Source: Bugula neritina
Taxonomy: Eukaryota > Bryozoa > Gymnolaemata > Cheilostomatida > Bugulidae
Direction: 5' to 3'
Length of the DNA: 60,000 nt
NCBI GenBank assembly: GCA_964035545.1
Contig: OZ037767.1
Coordinates: 13,079,301-13,139,300 of the forward strand
Shown here one piece after another: positions 11,601 to 23,600 of this stretch. Numbering within the stretch: the first letter of the stretch is position 1; each line of letters opens with the position of its first letter. The notes beneath the pieces are model-generated. The model had not been told where the DNA came from. It made no database searches and worked only from the letters and a program-made list of their open reading frames with translations. A program made the translations under genes and the position numbers.

Positions 11601-14600
11601 AATTGAACAGGAACTAAAGCTGTCTGAGTAACTGCTGTCGACACAATGTTCTCCAAGCTTGTTACATTGAGCTCTTCTTCACCAGCTAGTGGATCCATAG
11701 CAACATCAAAATCTACTATTACATTTGCATTTGGATCAACTGCACGTTTTCTTCTACCTTGGGCTTGACATCTAAAATTTTTGTACATAATATTAAAGCT
11801 AACATTTCTGTTGCATGAATGTATAAACTTTTTTCAAAAGCTTGACTGAATGATTCTAAAAGTTGTTGAAATATCAGTTTTTTAGAAACTTACGTGAAAG
11901 AAATTCTTATAACTGCAACAAAATGGGTAGCAGCCTCCGAAGAGAAGCTTGTGTATATCTGTAAAGAGAAATTGCACTGTGCTACTCACCATAACCAGTA
12001 CATAACAAATACATAATTTTGTGCACAAGTGCGCAAGTGGTGCTAATCATAACAAGTTATAACTAATTAAAAGTCAACTGGAGTGATTGATGAATAACAT
12101 GATGTAACATCTCTTGAAGACAAAATATCTTCCATTTAAGATAGTGTATGACAATGAGAAGGGTAAAATACTATCCCTAATTACATAATACCAATGATTT
12201 TGAGCAACAATAAACTGAGTTAAACGATGTCATATGTATTGCTGTATTCTCATGTTAATAGCATTAAAAACATCTTCTCACTTGAACAATCACAGCCAGT
12301 CTCATCTCAGCATACGCTACTGTTGTAGGATCTTCAATGTCAGTGTTACAACCACTTGGAAATGTGTAGATAATTTGTGTGCTGAACTGCACTGTGTTCA
12401 CTGCGACAGCTGTATCCTCTACAAGAAAAACAGAATGTAATGTAAGCACAAGTGACTATATTGAAAGACTGTGACATTTCAAAGTCATATAATAAAGTAA
12501 AATTACCCTACTTTTATCAGTTAGTTGGTAGGTCTACTAAAATACTACCTTTCCACCATTTTAAAATAAACTCACCAACACAATTGTTAGTTGATGAGTC
12601 TCTAATGTAGTTGCTGTCACATTCACATACTTCAAGGAGGTTACATACTTCATTTTCCAAACAACTGTCACATAGTTTGGTGAATATGGGCTCTACAGTT
12701 AAATAACACATTATTAGACAAGAGAAAAAGCAATCAACAATAAAAAATATTGATAAAAATGATTATTTAAATATTTTGTAATGTTTTGCGAGCATTGAAA
12801 AATAAACTGGTTGAATTTACACAAAAACTAGCCAATTGTAACATGGTTTAGTAAAAAAAGGATCTACAAGGAAATAATTAAAATTTGTGATGTCCTTTTT
12901 AGTTTGATAGAAAGAGAAATTATATTTAATGTGAATTGTTAAAATACCAGAAAAAGCAAAGCCTCTAGTTAAATGCTATAGACTATGGATATATTTAAAA
13001 TAGTAAAACTGTTTAACTTCAAGAAAGAACATGACTTTGCAAAATGATGGGAAAGCTTAAAACTAGTGTGAACGAACCAAGCGGTTAGGAAAACGTAAGA
13101 CTGACAAGCAGCGAACTGGACACCCCAATGATTTGAGTGATGCTACCCTGCTTGATGAAACTGGAAATAGTGCAAAAGGGAAGGATTTCTAAACAACTCG
13201 TTGAACTCTAGGACACAACTTCTCAAACAGGAAGCACCAAAAAGTGTTTGAATTAAACTAGCTGAAATTTCTGAATAAACAAGAAAACAGTAGATAGTAA
13301 ACTAAGGACAGCAGAGCTTGTATGGTTAGTAAAAAAGTTACGAAATTAGATAGTACGAGAAGAATGTCTACTTCTAGTAAAGCAGAATATTTGCAAAACA
13401 TGGATTCCGTGAAGATTGGCAAATGCATAGGTTGAAGGATGTTTACGACAATGGGTTAGAGACAAATGATAAGCAAGACGGGAAAACTCTTGAGGAAGTA
13501 CAAGCGAAATTAGGACAAACAAAACAAAAAACACTGTTGGTTGGAAAAAAAGAGTTTGAACCAGTAAACCTGACAAATACAGTATATGATGAAAAAAAAG
13601 TAAGACTAGCGTAATGACAGATAGAGCGAATAAAAAAAGATTATGTTGAAAAATGTAAGGTGAAACAAATTTACCTGAAGTTGTGGGTGTTGTGGTGGTT
13701 GTAGGCGTTGTAGTAGTGGTTGGTGTTGTGGTGGTTGTAGGAGTCGTAGTAGTTGTGGGTGTTGTAGTGGTGGTGGGTATTGTAGTTGTGGTGGGTGTTG
13801 TATTAGTGGTGGTTGTTGTGGTGGTTGTAAGTGTTGTAGTAGTGGTGGGTGTTGTAGTGGTGGTGGGTGTTGTAGTGGTGGTGGGTGTTGTAATGGTGGT
13901 GGGTGTTGTGGTGGTTGTGGCTGTTGTAGTAGTGGTGGGTGTTGTGGTGGTCGTGGGAGTTGTAGTAGTGGTGGTTGTCGGTGTTGTAGTAGTGGTGGGT
14001 GTTGTAGTGGTAGTGGGAGTTGTAGTAGTGGTGGTTGTCGGTGTTGTAGTAGTGGTGGGTGTTGTAGTGGTTGTGGGTGTTGTGGTGGTTGTGGCTGTTG
14101 TAGTAGTGGTAGGTGTTGTGGTAGTCGTGGGAGTTGTAGTAGTGGTGGTTGTGGGTGTTGTAGTAGTGGTGGGTGTTGTGGTGGTTGTAAGTGTTGTAGT
14201 AGTTGTGGGTGTTGTAGTAGTGGTGGGTGTTGTAGTGGTGGTGGGTGTTGTGGTGGTTGTAAGTGTTGTAGTGGTTGTGGGTGTTGTAGTAGTGGTGGGT
14301 GTTGTAGTGAGGGTGGGTGTTGTGGTGAATGTGGCTGTTGTAGTAGTGGTGGGTGTTGTGGTGGTTGTAGGAGTCGTAGTAGTTGTGGGTGTTGTAGTAG
14401 TAGTGGGTATTGTAGTTGTGGTTGGTGTTGTAGTAGTGGTGGGTGTTGTGGTGGTCGTGGGAGTTGTAGTAGGGGTGGTTGTGGGTGTTGTAGTAGTGGT
14501 GGGTGTTGTAGTGGTGGTGGGTGTTGTGGTGGTTGTAGGAGTCGTAGTAGTTGTGGGTGTTGTAGTAGTAGTGGGTATTGTAGTTGTGGTTGGTGTTGTA

Positions 14601-17600
14601 GTAGTGGTGGGTGTTGTGGTGGTCGTGGGAGTTGTAGTAGTGGTGGTTGTGGGTGTTGTAGTAGTGGTGGGTGTTGTAGTGGTGGTGGGTGTTGTGGTGG
14701 TCGTGGGTGTTGTAGTAGTGGTGGGTGTTGTGGTGGTCGTGGGAGTTGTAATGGTGGTGGTTGTCGGTGTTGTAGTAGTGGAGGGTGTTGTGGTGGTTGT
14801 GGGAGTTGTAGTAGTGGTGGTTGTCAGTGTTGTAGTAGTGGTGGGTGTTGTAGTGGTGGTGGGAGTTGTAGTAGTGGTGGTTGTGGGTGTTGTAGTAGTG
14901 GTGGGTGTTGTGGTGGTCGTGGGAAGTGTAGTAGTGGTGGTTGTCGGTGTTGTAGTAGGGGTGGGTGTTGTAGTGGTCGTGGGAAGTGTAGTAGTGGTGG
15001 TTGTCGGTGTTGTAGTAATGGTGGGTGTTGTAGTGGTGGTGGGTGTTGTGGTGGTTGTGGCTGTTGTAGTAGTGGTGGGTATTGTAGTTGTGGTTGGTGT
15101 TGTAGTAGTGGTGGGTGTTGTAGTGGTTGTAAGTGTTGTAGTAGTTGTGGGTGTTGTAGTAGTGGTAGGTGTTGTAGTGGTGGTGGGTGTTGTGGTGGTT
15201 GTGGCTGTTGTAGTAGTGGTGGGTGTTGTGGTGGTTGTAGGAGTCGTAGTAGTTGTGGGTGTTGTAGTAGTGGTTGGTATTGTAGTTGTGGTTGGTGTTG
15301 TAGTAGTGGTGGGTATTGTAGTGGTGGTGGGAGTTGTAGTAGTGGTGGCTGTGGGTGTTGTAGTAGTGGTGGGTGTTGTGGTGGTCAAGGGAAGTGTAGT
15401 AGTGGTGGTTGTCGGTGTTGTAGTAGGGGTGGGTGTTGGAGTGGTAGTGGGAGTTGTAGTAGTTGTGGCTGTTGTAGTAGTGGTGGGTGTTGTAGTGGTT
15501 GTCGGTGTTGTAGTAGTGGTGGGTGTTGTAGTGGTGGTGGGTGTTGTGGTGGTTGTGGCTGTTGTAGTAGTGGTAGGTATTGTAGTTGTGGTTGGTGTTG
15601 TAGTAGTGGTGGGTGTTGTGGTGGTTGTAAGTGTTGTAGTAGTTGTGGGTGTTGTAGTAGTTGTGGGTGTTGTAGTAGTGGTGGGTGTTGTAGTGGTGGT
15701 GGGTGTTGTGGTGGTTGTGGCTGTTGTAGTAGTGGTGGGTGTTGTGGTGGTTGTAGGAGTCGTAGTAGTTGTGGGTGTTGTAGTAGTAGTGGGTATTGTA
15801 GTTGTGGTTAGTGTTGTAGTAGTTGTGGGTGTTGTGGTGGTTGTAAGTATTGTAGTAGTTGTGGGTGTTGTAGTAGTGATGGGTGTTGTAGTAGTAGTGG
15901 GTATTGTAGTTGTGGTTGGTGTTGTAGTAGTGGTGAGTGTTGTGGTGGTCGTGGGAGTTGTAGTAGTGGTGGTTGTGGGTGTTGTAGTAGTGGTAGGTGT
16001 TGTAGTGGTGGTGGGTGTTGTGGTGGTCGTGGGTGTTGTAGTAGTGGTGGGTATTGTGGTGGTCGTGGGAGTTGTAGTGGTGGTGGTTGTCGGTGTTGTA
16101 GTAGTGGTGGGTGTTGTGGTGGTTGTGGGAGTTGTAGCAGTGGTGGTTGTCGGTATTGTAGTAGTGGTGGGTGTTGTAGTGGTGGTGGGTGTTGTGGTGG
16201 TTGTGGCTGTTGTAGTAGTGGTGGGTATTGCAGTTGTGGTTGGTGTTGTAGTAGTGGTGGGTGTTGTGGTGGTTGTAAGTGTTGTAGTAGTTGTGGGTGT
16301 TGTAGTAGTGGTGGGTGTTGTAGTGGTGGTGGGTGTTGTGGTGGTTGTGGCTGTTGTAGTAGTGGTGGGTGTTGTGGTGGTCGTGGGAGTTGTAGTAGTG
16401 GTGGTTGTGGGTGTTGTAGTAGTGGTAGGTGTTGTAGTGGTGGTGGGTGTTGTGGTGGTCGTGGGTGTTGTAGTAGTGGTGGGTGTTGTGGTGGTCGTGG
16501 GAGTTGTAGTGGTGGTGGTTGTCGGTGTTGTAGTAGTGGTGGGTGTTTTGGTGGTTGTGGGAGTTGTAGTAGTGGTGGTTGTCGGTGTTGTAGTAGTGGT
16601 GGGTGTTGTAGTGGTGGGTGTTGTGGTGGTTGTGGCTGTTGTAGTAGTGGTGGGTATTGCAGTTGTGGTTGGTGTTGTAGTAGTGGTGGGTGTTGTGGTG
16701 GTTGTAAGTGTTGTAGTAGTTGTGGGTGTTGTAGTAGTGGTGGGTGTTGTAGTGGTGGTGGGTGTTGTGGTGGTTGTGGCTGTTGTAGTAGTGGTAGGTG
16801 TTGTAGTGGTGGTGGGTGTTGTGGTGGTCGTGGGTGTTGTAGTAGTTGTGGGTGTTGTGGTGGTCGTGGGAGTTGTAGTGGTGGTGGTTGTCGGTGTTGT
16901 AGTAGTGGTGGGTGTTGTGGTGGTTGTGGGAGTTGTAGTAGTGGTGGTTGTCGGTGTTGTAGTAGTGGTGGGTGTTGTGGTGGTTGTAAGTGTTGTAGTA
17001 GTTGTGGGTGTTGTAGTAGTGGTGGGTGTTGTAGTGGTGGTGGGTGTTGTGGTGGTTGTAAGTGTTGTAGTGGTTGTGGGTGTTGTAGTAGTGGTGGGTG
17101 TTGTAGTGAGGGTGGGTGTTGTGGTGGTTGTGGCTGTTGTAGTAGTGGTGGGTGTTGTGGTGGTTGTAGGAGTCGTAGTAGTTGTGGGTGTTGTAGTAGT
17201 AGTGGGTATTGTAGTTGTGGTTGGTGTTGTAGTAGTGGTGGGTGTTGTGGTGGTCGTGGGAGTTGTAGTAGTGGTGGTTGTGGGTGTTGTAGTAGTGGTG
17301 GGTGTTGTAGTGGTGGTGGGTGTTGTAGTGGTCGTGGGTGTTGTAGTAGTGGTGGGTGTTGTGGTGGTCGTGGGAGTTGTAATGGTGGTGGTTGTCGGTG
17401 TTGTAGTAGTGGAGGGTGTTGTGGTGGTTGTGGCTGTTGTAGTAGTGGTGGTTGTCAGTGTTGTAGTAGTGGTGGGTGTTGTAGTGGTGGTGGGAGTTGT
17501 AGTAGTGGTGGTTGTGGGTGCTGTAGTAGTGGTGGGTGTTGTGGTGGTCGTGGGAAGTGTAGTAGTGGTGGTTGTCGGTGTTGTAGTAGGGGTGGGTGTT

Positions 17601-20600
17601 GTAGTGGTCGTGGGAAGTGTAGTAGTGGTGGTTGTCGGTGTTGTAGTAGTGGTGGGTGTTGTAGTGGTGGTGGGTGTTGTGGTGGTTGTGGCTGTTGTAG
17701 TAGTGGTGGGTATCGTAGTTGTAGTTGGTGTTGTAGTAGTGGTGGGTGTTGTAGTGGTTGTAAGTGTTGTAGTAGTTGTGGGTGTTGTAGTAGTGGTAGG
17801 TGTTGTAGTGGTGGTGGGTGTTGTGGTGGTTGTGGCTGTTGTAGTAGTGGTGGGTGTTGTGGTGGTTGTAGGAGTCGTAGTAGTTGTGGGTGTTGTAGTA
17901 GTGGTTGGTATTGTAGTTGTGGTTGGTGTTGTAGTAGTGGTGGGTATTGTAGTGGTGGTGGGAGTTGTAGTAGTGGTGGCTGTGGGTGTTGTAGTAGTGG
18001 TGGGTGTTGTGGTGGTCGTGGGAAGTGTAGTAGTGGTGGTTGTCGGTGTTGTAGTAGGGGTGGGTGTTGGAGTGGTAGTGGGAGTTGTAGTAGTTGTGGC
18101 TGTTGTAGTAGTGGTGGGTGTTGTAGTGGTTGTCGGTGTTGTAGTAGTGGTGGGTGTTGTAGTGGTGGTGGGTGTTGTGGTGGTTGTGGCTGTTGTAGTA
18201 GTGGTAGGTATTGTAGTTGTGGTTGGTGTTGTAGTAGTGGTGGGTGTTGTGGTGGTTGTAAGTGTTGTAGTAGTTGTGGGTGTTGTAGTAGTTGTGGGTG
18301 TTGTAGTAGTGGTGGGTGTTGTAGTGGTGGTGGGTGTTGTGGTGGTTGTGGCTGTTGTAGTAGTGGTGGGTGTTGTGGTGGTTGTAGGAGTCGTAGTAGT
18401 TGTGGGTGTTGTAGTAGTAGTGGGTATTGTAGTTGTGGTTAGTGTTGTAGTAGTTGTGGGTGTTGTGGTGGTTGTAAGTATTGTAGTAGTTGTGGGTGTT
18501 GTAGTAGTGGTGGGTGTTGTAGTAGTAGTGGGTATTGTAGTTGTGGTTGGTGTTGTAGTAGTGGTGGGTGTTGTGGTGGTCGTGGGAGTTGTAGTAGTGG
18601 TGTTTGTGGGTGTTGTAGTAGTGGTAGGTGTTGTAGTGGTGGTGGGTGTTGTGGTGGTCGTGGGTGTTGTAGTAGTGGTGGGTGTTGTGGTGGTCGTGGG
18701 AGTTGTAGTGGTGGTGGTTGTCGGTGTTGTAGTAGTGGTGGGTGTTGTGGTGGTTGTGGGAGTTGTAGCAGTGGTGGTTGTCGGTATTGTAGTAGTGGTG
18801 GGTGTTGTAGTGGTGGTGGGTGTTGTGGTGGTTGTGGCTGTTGTAGTAGTGGTGGGTATTGCAGTTGTGGTTGGTGTTGTAGTAGTGGTGGGTGTTGTGG
18901 TGGTTGTAAGTGTTGTAGTAGTTGTGGGTGTTGTAGTAGTGGTGGGTGTTGTAGTGGTGGTGGGTGTTGTGGTGGTTGTGGCTGTTGTAGTAGTGGTGGG
19001 TGTTGTGGTGGTCGTGGGAGTTGTAGTAGTGGTGGTTGTGGGTGTTGTAGTAGTGGTAGGTGTTGTAGTGGTGGTGGGTGTTGTGGTGGTCGTGGGTGTT
19101 GTAGTAGTGGTGGGTGTTGTGGTGGTCGTGGGAGTTGTAGTGGTGGTGGTTGTCGGTGTTGTAGTAGTGGTGGGTGTTTTGGTGGTTGTGGGAGCTGTAG
19201 TAGTGGTGGTTGTCGGTGTTGTAGTAGTGGTGGGTGTTGTAGTGGTGGTGGGTGTTGTGGTGGTTGTGGCTGTTGTAGTAGTGGTGGGTATTGCAGTTGT
19301 GGTTGGTGTTGTAGTAGTGGTGGGTGTTGTGGTGGTTGTAAGTGTTGTAGTAGTTGTGGGTGTTGTAGTAGTGGTGGGTGTTGTAGTGGTGGTGGGTGTT
19401 GTGGTGGTTGTGGCTGTTGTAGTAGTGGTGGGTATTGCAGTTGTGGTTGGTGTTGTAGTAGTGGTGGGTGTTGTGGTGGTTGTAAGTGTTGTAGTAGTTG
19501 TGGGTGTTGTAGTAGTGGTGGGTGTTGTAGTGGTGGTGGGTGTTGTGGTGGTTGTGGCTGTTGTAGTAGTGGTGGGTGTTGTGGTGGTTGTAGGAGTCGT
19601 AGTAGTTGTGGGTGTTGTAGTAGTGGTGGGTTTTGTAGTTGTGGTTGGTGTTGTAGTAGTGGTGGGTGTTGTAGTGGTGGTGGGAGTTGTAGTAGTGGTG
19701 GTTGTGGGTGTTGTAGTAGTGGTGGGTGTTGTGGTGGTCGTGGGAAGTATAGTAGTGGTGGTTGTCGGTGTTGTAGTAGGGGTGGGTGTTATAGTGGTGG
19801 TGGGAGTTGTAGTAGTGGTGGTTGTCGGTGTTGTAGTAGTGGTGGGTGTTGTAGTGGTGGTGGATGTTGTGGTGGTTGTGGCTGTTGTAGTAGTGGTGGG
19901 TATTGTAGTTGTGGTTGGTGTTGTAGTAGTGGTGGGTGTTGTGGTGGTTGTAAGTGTTGTAGTAGTCGTGGGTGTTGTAGTAGTGGTGGGTGTTGTAGTG
20001 GTGGTGGGTGTTGTGGTGGTTGTGGCTGTTGTAGTAGTGGTGGGTGTTGTGGTGGTTGTAGGAGTCGTAGTAGTTGTGGGTGTTGTAGTAGTGGTGGGTA
20101 TTGTAGTTGTGGTTGGTGTTGTAGTAGTAGTGGGTGTTGTAGTGGTGGTGGGTGTTGTGGTGGTTGTAGGAGTCGTAGTAGTTGTGGGTGTTGTAGTAGT
20201 GGTGGGTATTGTAGTTGTGGTTGGTGTTGTAGTAGTGGTGGGTGTTGTGGTGGTTGTAAGTATTGTAGTAGTTGTGGGTGTTGTAGTAGTGGTGGGTGTT
20301 GTAGTGGTGGTGGGTGTTGTGGTGGTTGTGGCTGTTGTGGTAGTGGTGGGTGTTGTGGTGGTCGTGGGAGTTGTAGTAGTGGTGGTTGTCGGTGTTGTAG
20401 TAGTGGTGGGTGTTGTAGTGGTAGTGGGAGTTGTAGTAGCGGTGGTTGTCGGTGTTGTAGTAGTGGTGGGTGTTGTAGTAGTAGTGGGTATTGTAGTTGT
20501 GGTTGGTGTTGTAGTAGTGGTGGGTGTTGTGGTTGTCGTGGGAGTTGTAGTAGTGGTGGTTGTGGGTGTTGTAGTAGTGGTGGGTGTTGTAGTGGTGTTG

Positions 20601-23600
20601 GGTGTTGTGGTGGTCGTTGGTGTTGTAGTAGTTGTAGGTGTTGTAGTAGTGGTGGGTATTGTAGTTGTGGTTGGTGTTGTAGTAGTGGTGGGTGTTGTGG
20701 TGGTTGTAAGTATTGTAGTAGTTGTGGGTGTTGTAGTAGTGGTGGGTGTTGTAGTGGTGATGGGTGCTGTGGTGGTTGTGGCTGTTGTGGTAGTGGTGGG
20801 TGTTGTAGTAGTGGTGGGTGTTGTGGTGGTTGTGGCTGTTGTAGTAGTGGTGGGTGTTGTGGTGGTTGTAGGAGTCGTAGTAGTTGTGGGTGTTGTAGTA
20901 GTGGTGGGTATTGTAGTTGTGGTTGGTGTTGTAGTAGTGGTGGGTGTTGTGGTGGTTGTAAGTATTGTAGTAGTTGTGGGTGTTGTAGTAGTGGTGGGTG
21001 TTGTAGTGGTGGTGGGTGTTGTGGTGGTTGTGGCTGTTGTAGTAGTGGTGGGTCTTGCAGTTGTGGTTGGTGTTGTAGTAGTGGTGGGTGTTGTGGTTGT
21101 TGTAAGTGTTGTAGTAGTTGTGGGTGTTGTAGTAGTGGTGGGTGTTGTAGTGGTGGTGGGAGTTGTAGTAGTGGTGGTTGTCGGTGTTGTAGTAGTGGTG
21201 GGTGTTGTAGTGGTGGTGGGTGTTGTAGTAGTGGTGGGTATTGTAGTTGTGGTTGGTGTTGTAGTAGTGGTGGGTGTTGTAGTGGTTGTAAGTGTTGTAG
21301 TAGTTGTGGCTGTTGTAGTAGTGGTGGGTGTTGTAGTGGTGGTGGGTGTTGTGGTGGTTGTGGCTGTTGTAGTAGTGGTGGGTGTTGTGGTGGTTGTAGG
21401 AGTCGTAGTAGTTGTGGGTGTTGTAGTAGTGGTTGGTATTGTAGTTGTGGTTGGTGTTGTAGTAGTGGTGGGTATTGTAGTGGTGGTGGGAGTTGTAGTA
21501 GTGGTGGCTGTGGGTGTTGTAGTAGTGGTGGGTGTTGTGGTGGTCGTGGGAAGTGTAGTAGTGGTGGTTGTTGGTGTTGTAGTAGGGGTGGGTGTGTGAG
21601 TGGTAGTGGGAGTTGTAGTAGTTGTGGCTGTTGTAGTAGTGGTGGGTGTTGTAGTGGTTGTCGGTGTTGTAGTAGTGGTGGGTGTTGTAGTGGTGGTGGG
21701 TGTTGTGGTGGTTGTGGCTGTTGTAGTAGTGGTGGGTATTGTAGTTGTGGTTGGTGTTGTAGTAGTGGTGGGTGTTGTGGTGGTTGTAAGTGTTGTAGTA
21801 GTTGTGGGTGTTGTAGTAGTTGTGGGTGTTGTAGTAGTGGTGGGTGTTGTAGTGGTGGTGGGTGTTGTGGTGGTTGTGGCTGTTGTAGTAGTGGTGGGTG
21901 TTGTGGTGGTTGTAGGAGTCGTAGTAGTTGTGGGTGTTGTAGTAGTAGTGGGTATTGTAGTTGTGGTTAGTGTTGTAGTAGTTGTGGGTGTTGTGGTGGT
22001 TGTAAGTATTGTAGTGGTTTTGGGTGTTGTAGTAGTGGTGGGTGTTGTAGTAGTAGTGGGTATTGTAGTTGTGGTTGGTGTTGTAGTAGTGGTGGGTGTT
22101 GTGGTGGTTGTGGGAGTTGTAGTAGTGGTGGTTGTCGGTGTTGTAGTAGTGGTGGGTGTTGTAGTGGTGGTGGGTGTTGTGGTGGTTGTGGCTGTTGTAG
22201 TAGTGGTGGGTATTGTAGTTGTGGTTGGTGTTGTAGTAGTGGTGGGTGTTGTGGTGGTTGTAAGTGTTGTAGTAGTTGTGGGTGTTGTAGTAGTGGTGGG
22301 TGTTGTAGTGGTGGTGGGTGTTGTGGTGGTTGTGGCTGTTGTAGTAGTGGTAGGTGTTGTAGTGGTGGTGGGTGTTGTGGTGGTCGTGGGTGTTGTAGTA
22401 GTGGTGGGTGTTGTGGTGGTCGTGGGAGTTGTAGTGGTGGTGGTTGTCGGTGTTGTAGTAGTGGTGGGTGTTGTGGTGGTTGTGGGAGTTGTAGTAGTGG
22501 TGGTTGTCGGTGTTGTAGTAGTGGTGGGTGTTGTAGTGGTGGTGGGTGTTGTGGTGGTTGTGGCTGTTGTAGTAGTGGTGGGTATTGCAGTTGTAGTTGG
22601 TGTTGTAGTAGTGGTGGGTGTTGTGGTGGTTGTCAGTGTTGTAGTAGTTGTGGGTGTTGTAGTAATGGTGGGTGTTGTAGTGGTGGTGGGTGTTGTGGTG
22701 GTTGTGGCTGTTGTAGTAGTGGTGGGTGTTGTGGTGGTTGTAGGAGTCGTAGTAGTTGTGGGTGTTGTGGTAGTGGTGGGTATTGTAGTTGTGGTTGGTG
22801 TTGTAGTAGTGGTGGGTGTTGTAGTGGTGGTGGGAGTTGTAGTAGTGGTGGTTGTGGGTGTTGTAGTAGTGGTGGGTGTTGTGGTGGTCGTGGGAAGTAT
22901 AGTAGTGGTGGTTGTCGGTGTTGTAGTAGGGGTGGGTGTTGTAGTGGTGGTGGGAGTTGTAGTAGTGGTGGTTGTCGGTGTTGTTGTCGTGGTGGGTATT
23001 GTAGTAGTGGTTGGTGTTGTAGTAGTGGTGAGTGTTGTAGTGGTTGTAAGTGTTGTAGTAGTTGTGGGTGTTGTAGTAGTGGTGGGTGTTGTAGTGGTGG
23101 TGGGTGTTGTAGTAGTGGTGGGTGTTGTAGTGGTGGTGGGTGTTGTGGTGGTTGTGGCTGTTGTAGCAGTGGTGGGCGTTGTGGTGGTTGTAGGAGTCGT
23201 AGTAGTTGTGGGTGTTGTAGTAGTGGTGGGTATTGTAGTTGTGGTTGGTGTTGTAGTAGTGGTGGGTGTTGTAGTGGTGGTGGGTGTTGTGATGGTTGTG
23301 GCTGTTGTTGTAGTGGTGGGTGTTGTGGTGGTTGTAGGAGTCGTAGTAGTTGTGGGTGTTGTAGTAGTAGTGGGTATTGTAGTTGTGGTTGGTGTTGTGG
23401 TAGTAGTGGGTGTTGTAGTGGTGGTGGGTGTTGCGGTGGTTGTGGCTGTTGTAGTAGTGGTGGGTGTTGTGGTGGTTGTAGGAGTCGTAGTAGTTGTGGG
23501 TGTTGTAGTAGTGGTGGGTATTGTAGTTGTGGTTGGTGTTGTATTAGTGGTGGGTGTTGTGGTGGTTGTAAGTATTTTAGTAGTTGTGGGTGTTGTAGTA

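Noticed and set aside
11506-12418. ZP (zona pellucida) domain with its C-terminal furin site
   Set aside because: RRKR near the C-terminus first suggested ZP, but the conserved ZP cysteines are absent. The strand-helix-strand order around the site and the EGF-TM context fit a SEA-like domain better.
21596-21970. Cys/Gly-rich plus-strand frame resembling a keratin-associated protein
   Set aside because: It is a third reading of the same 18-bp repeat (tgt and ggt codons). No start context or conserved spacing.
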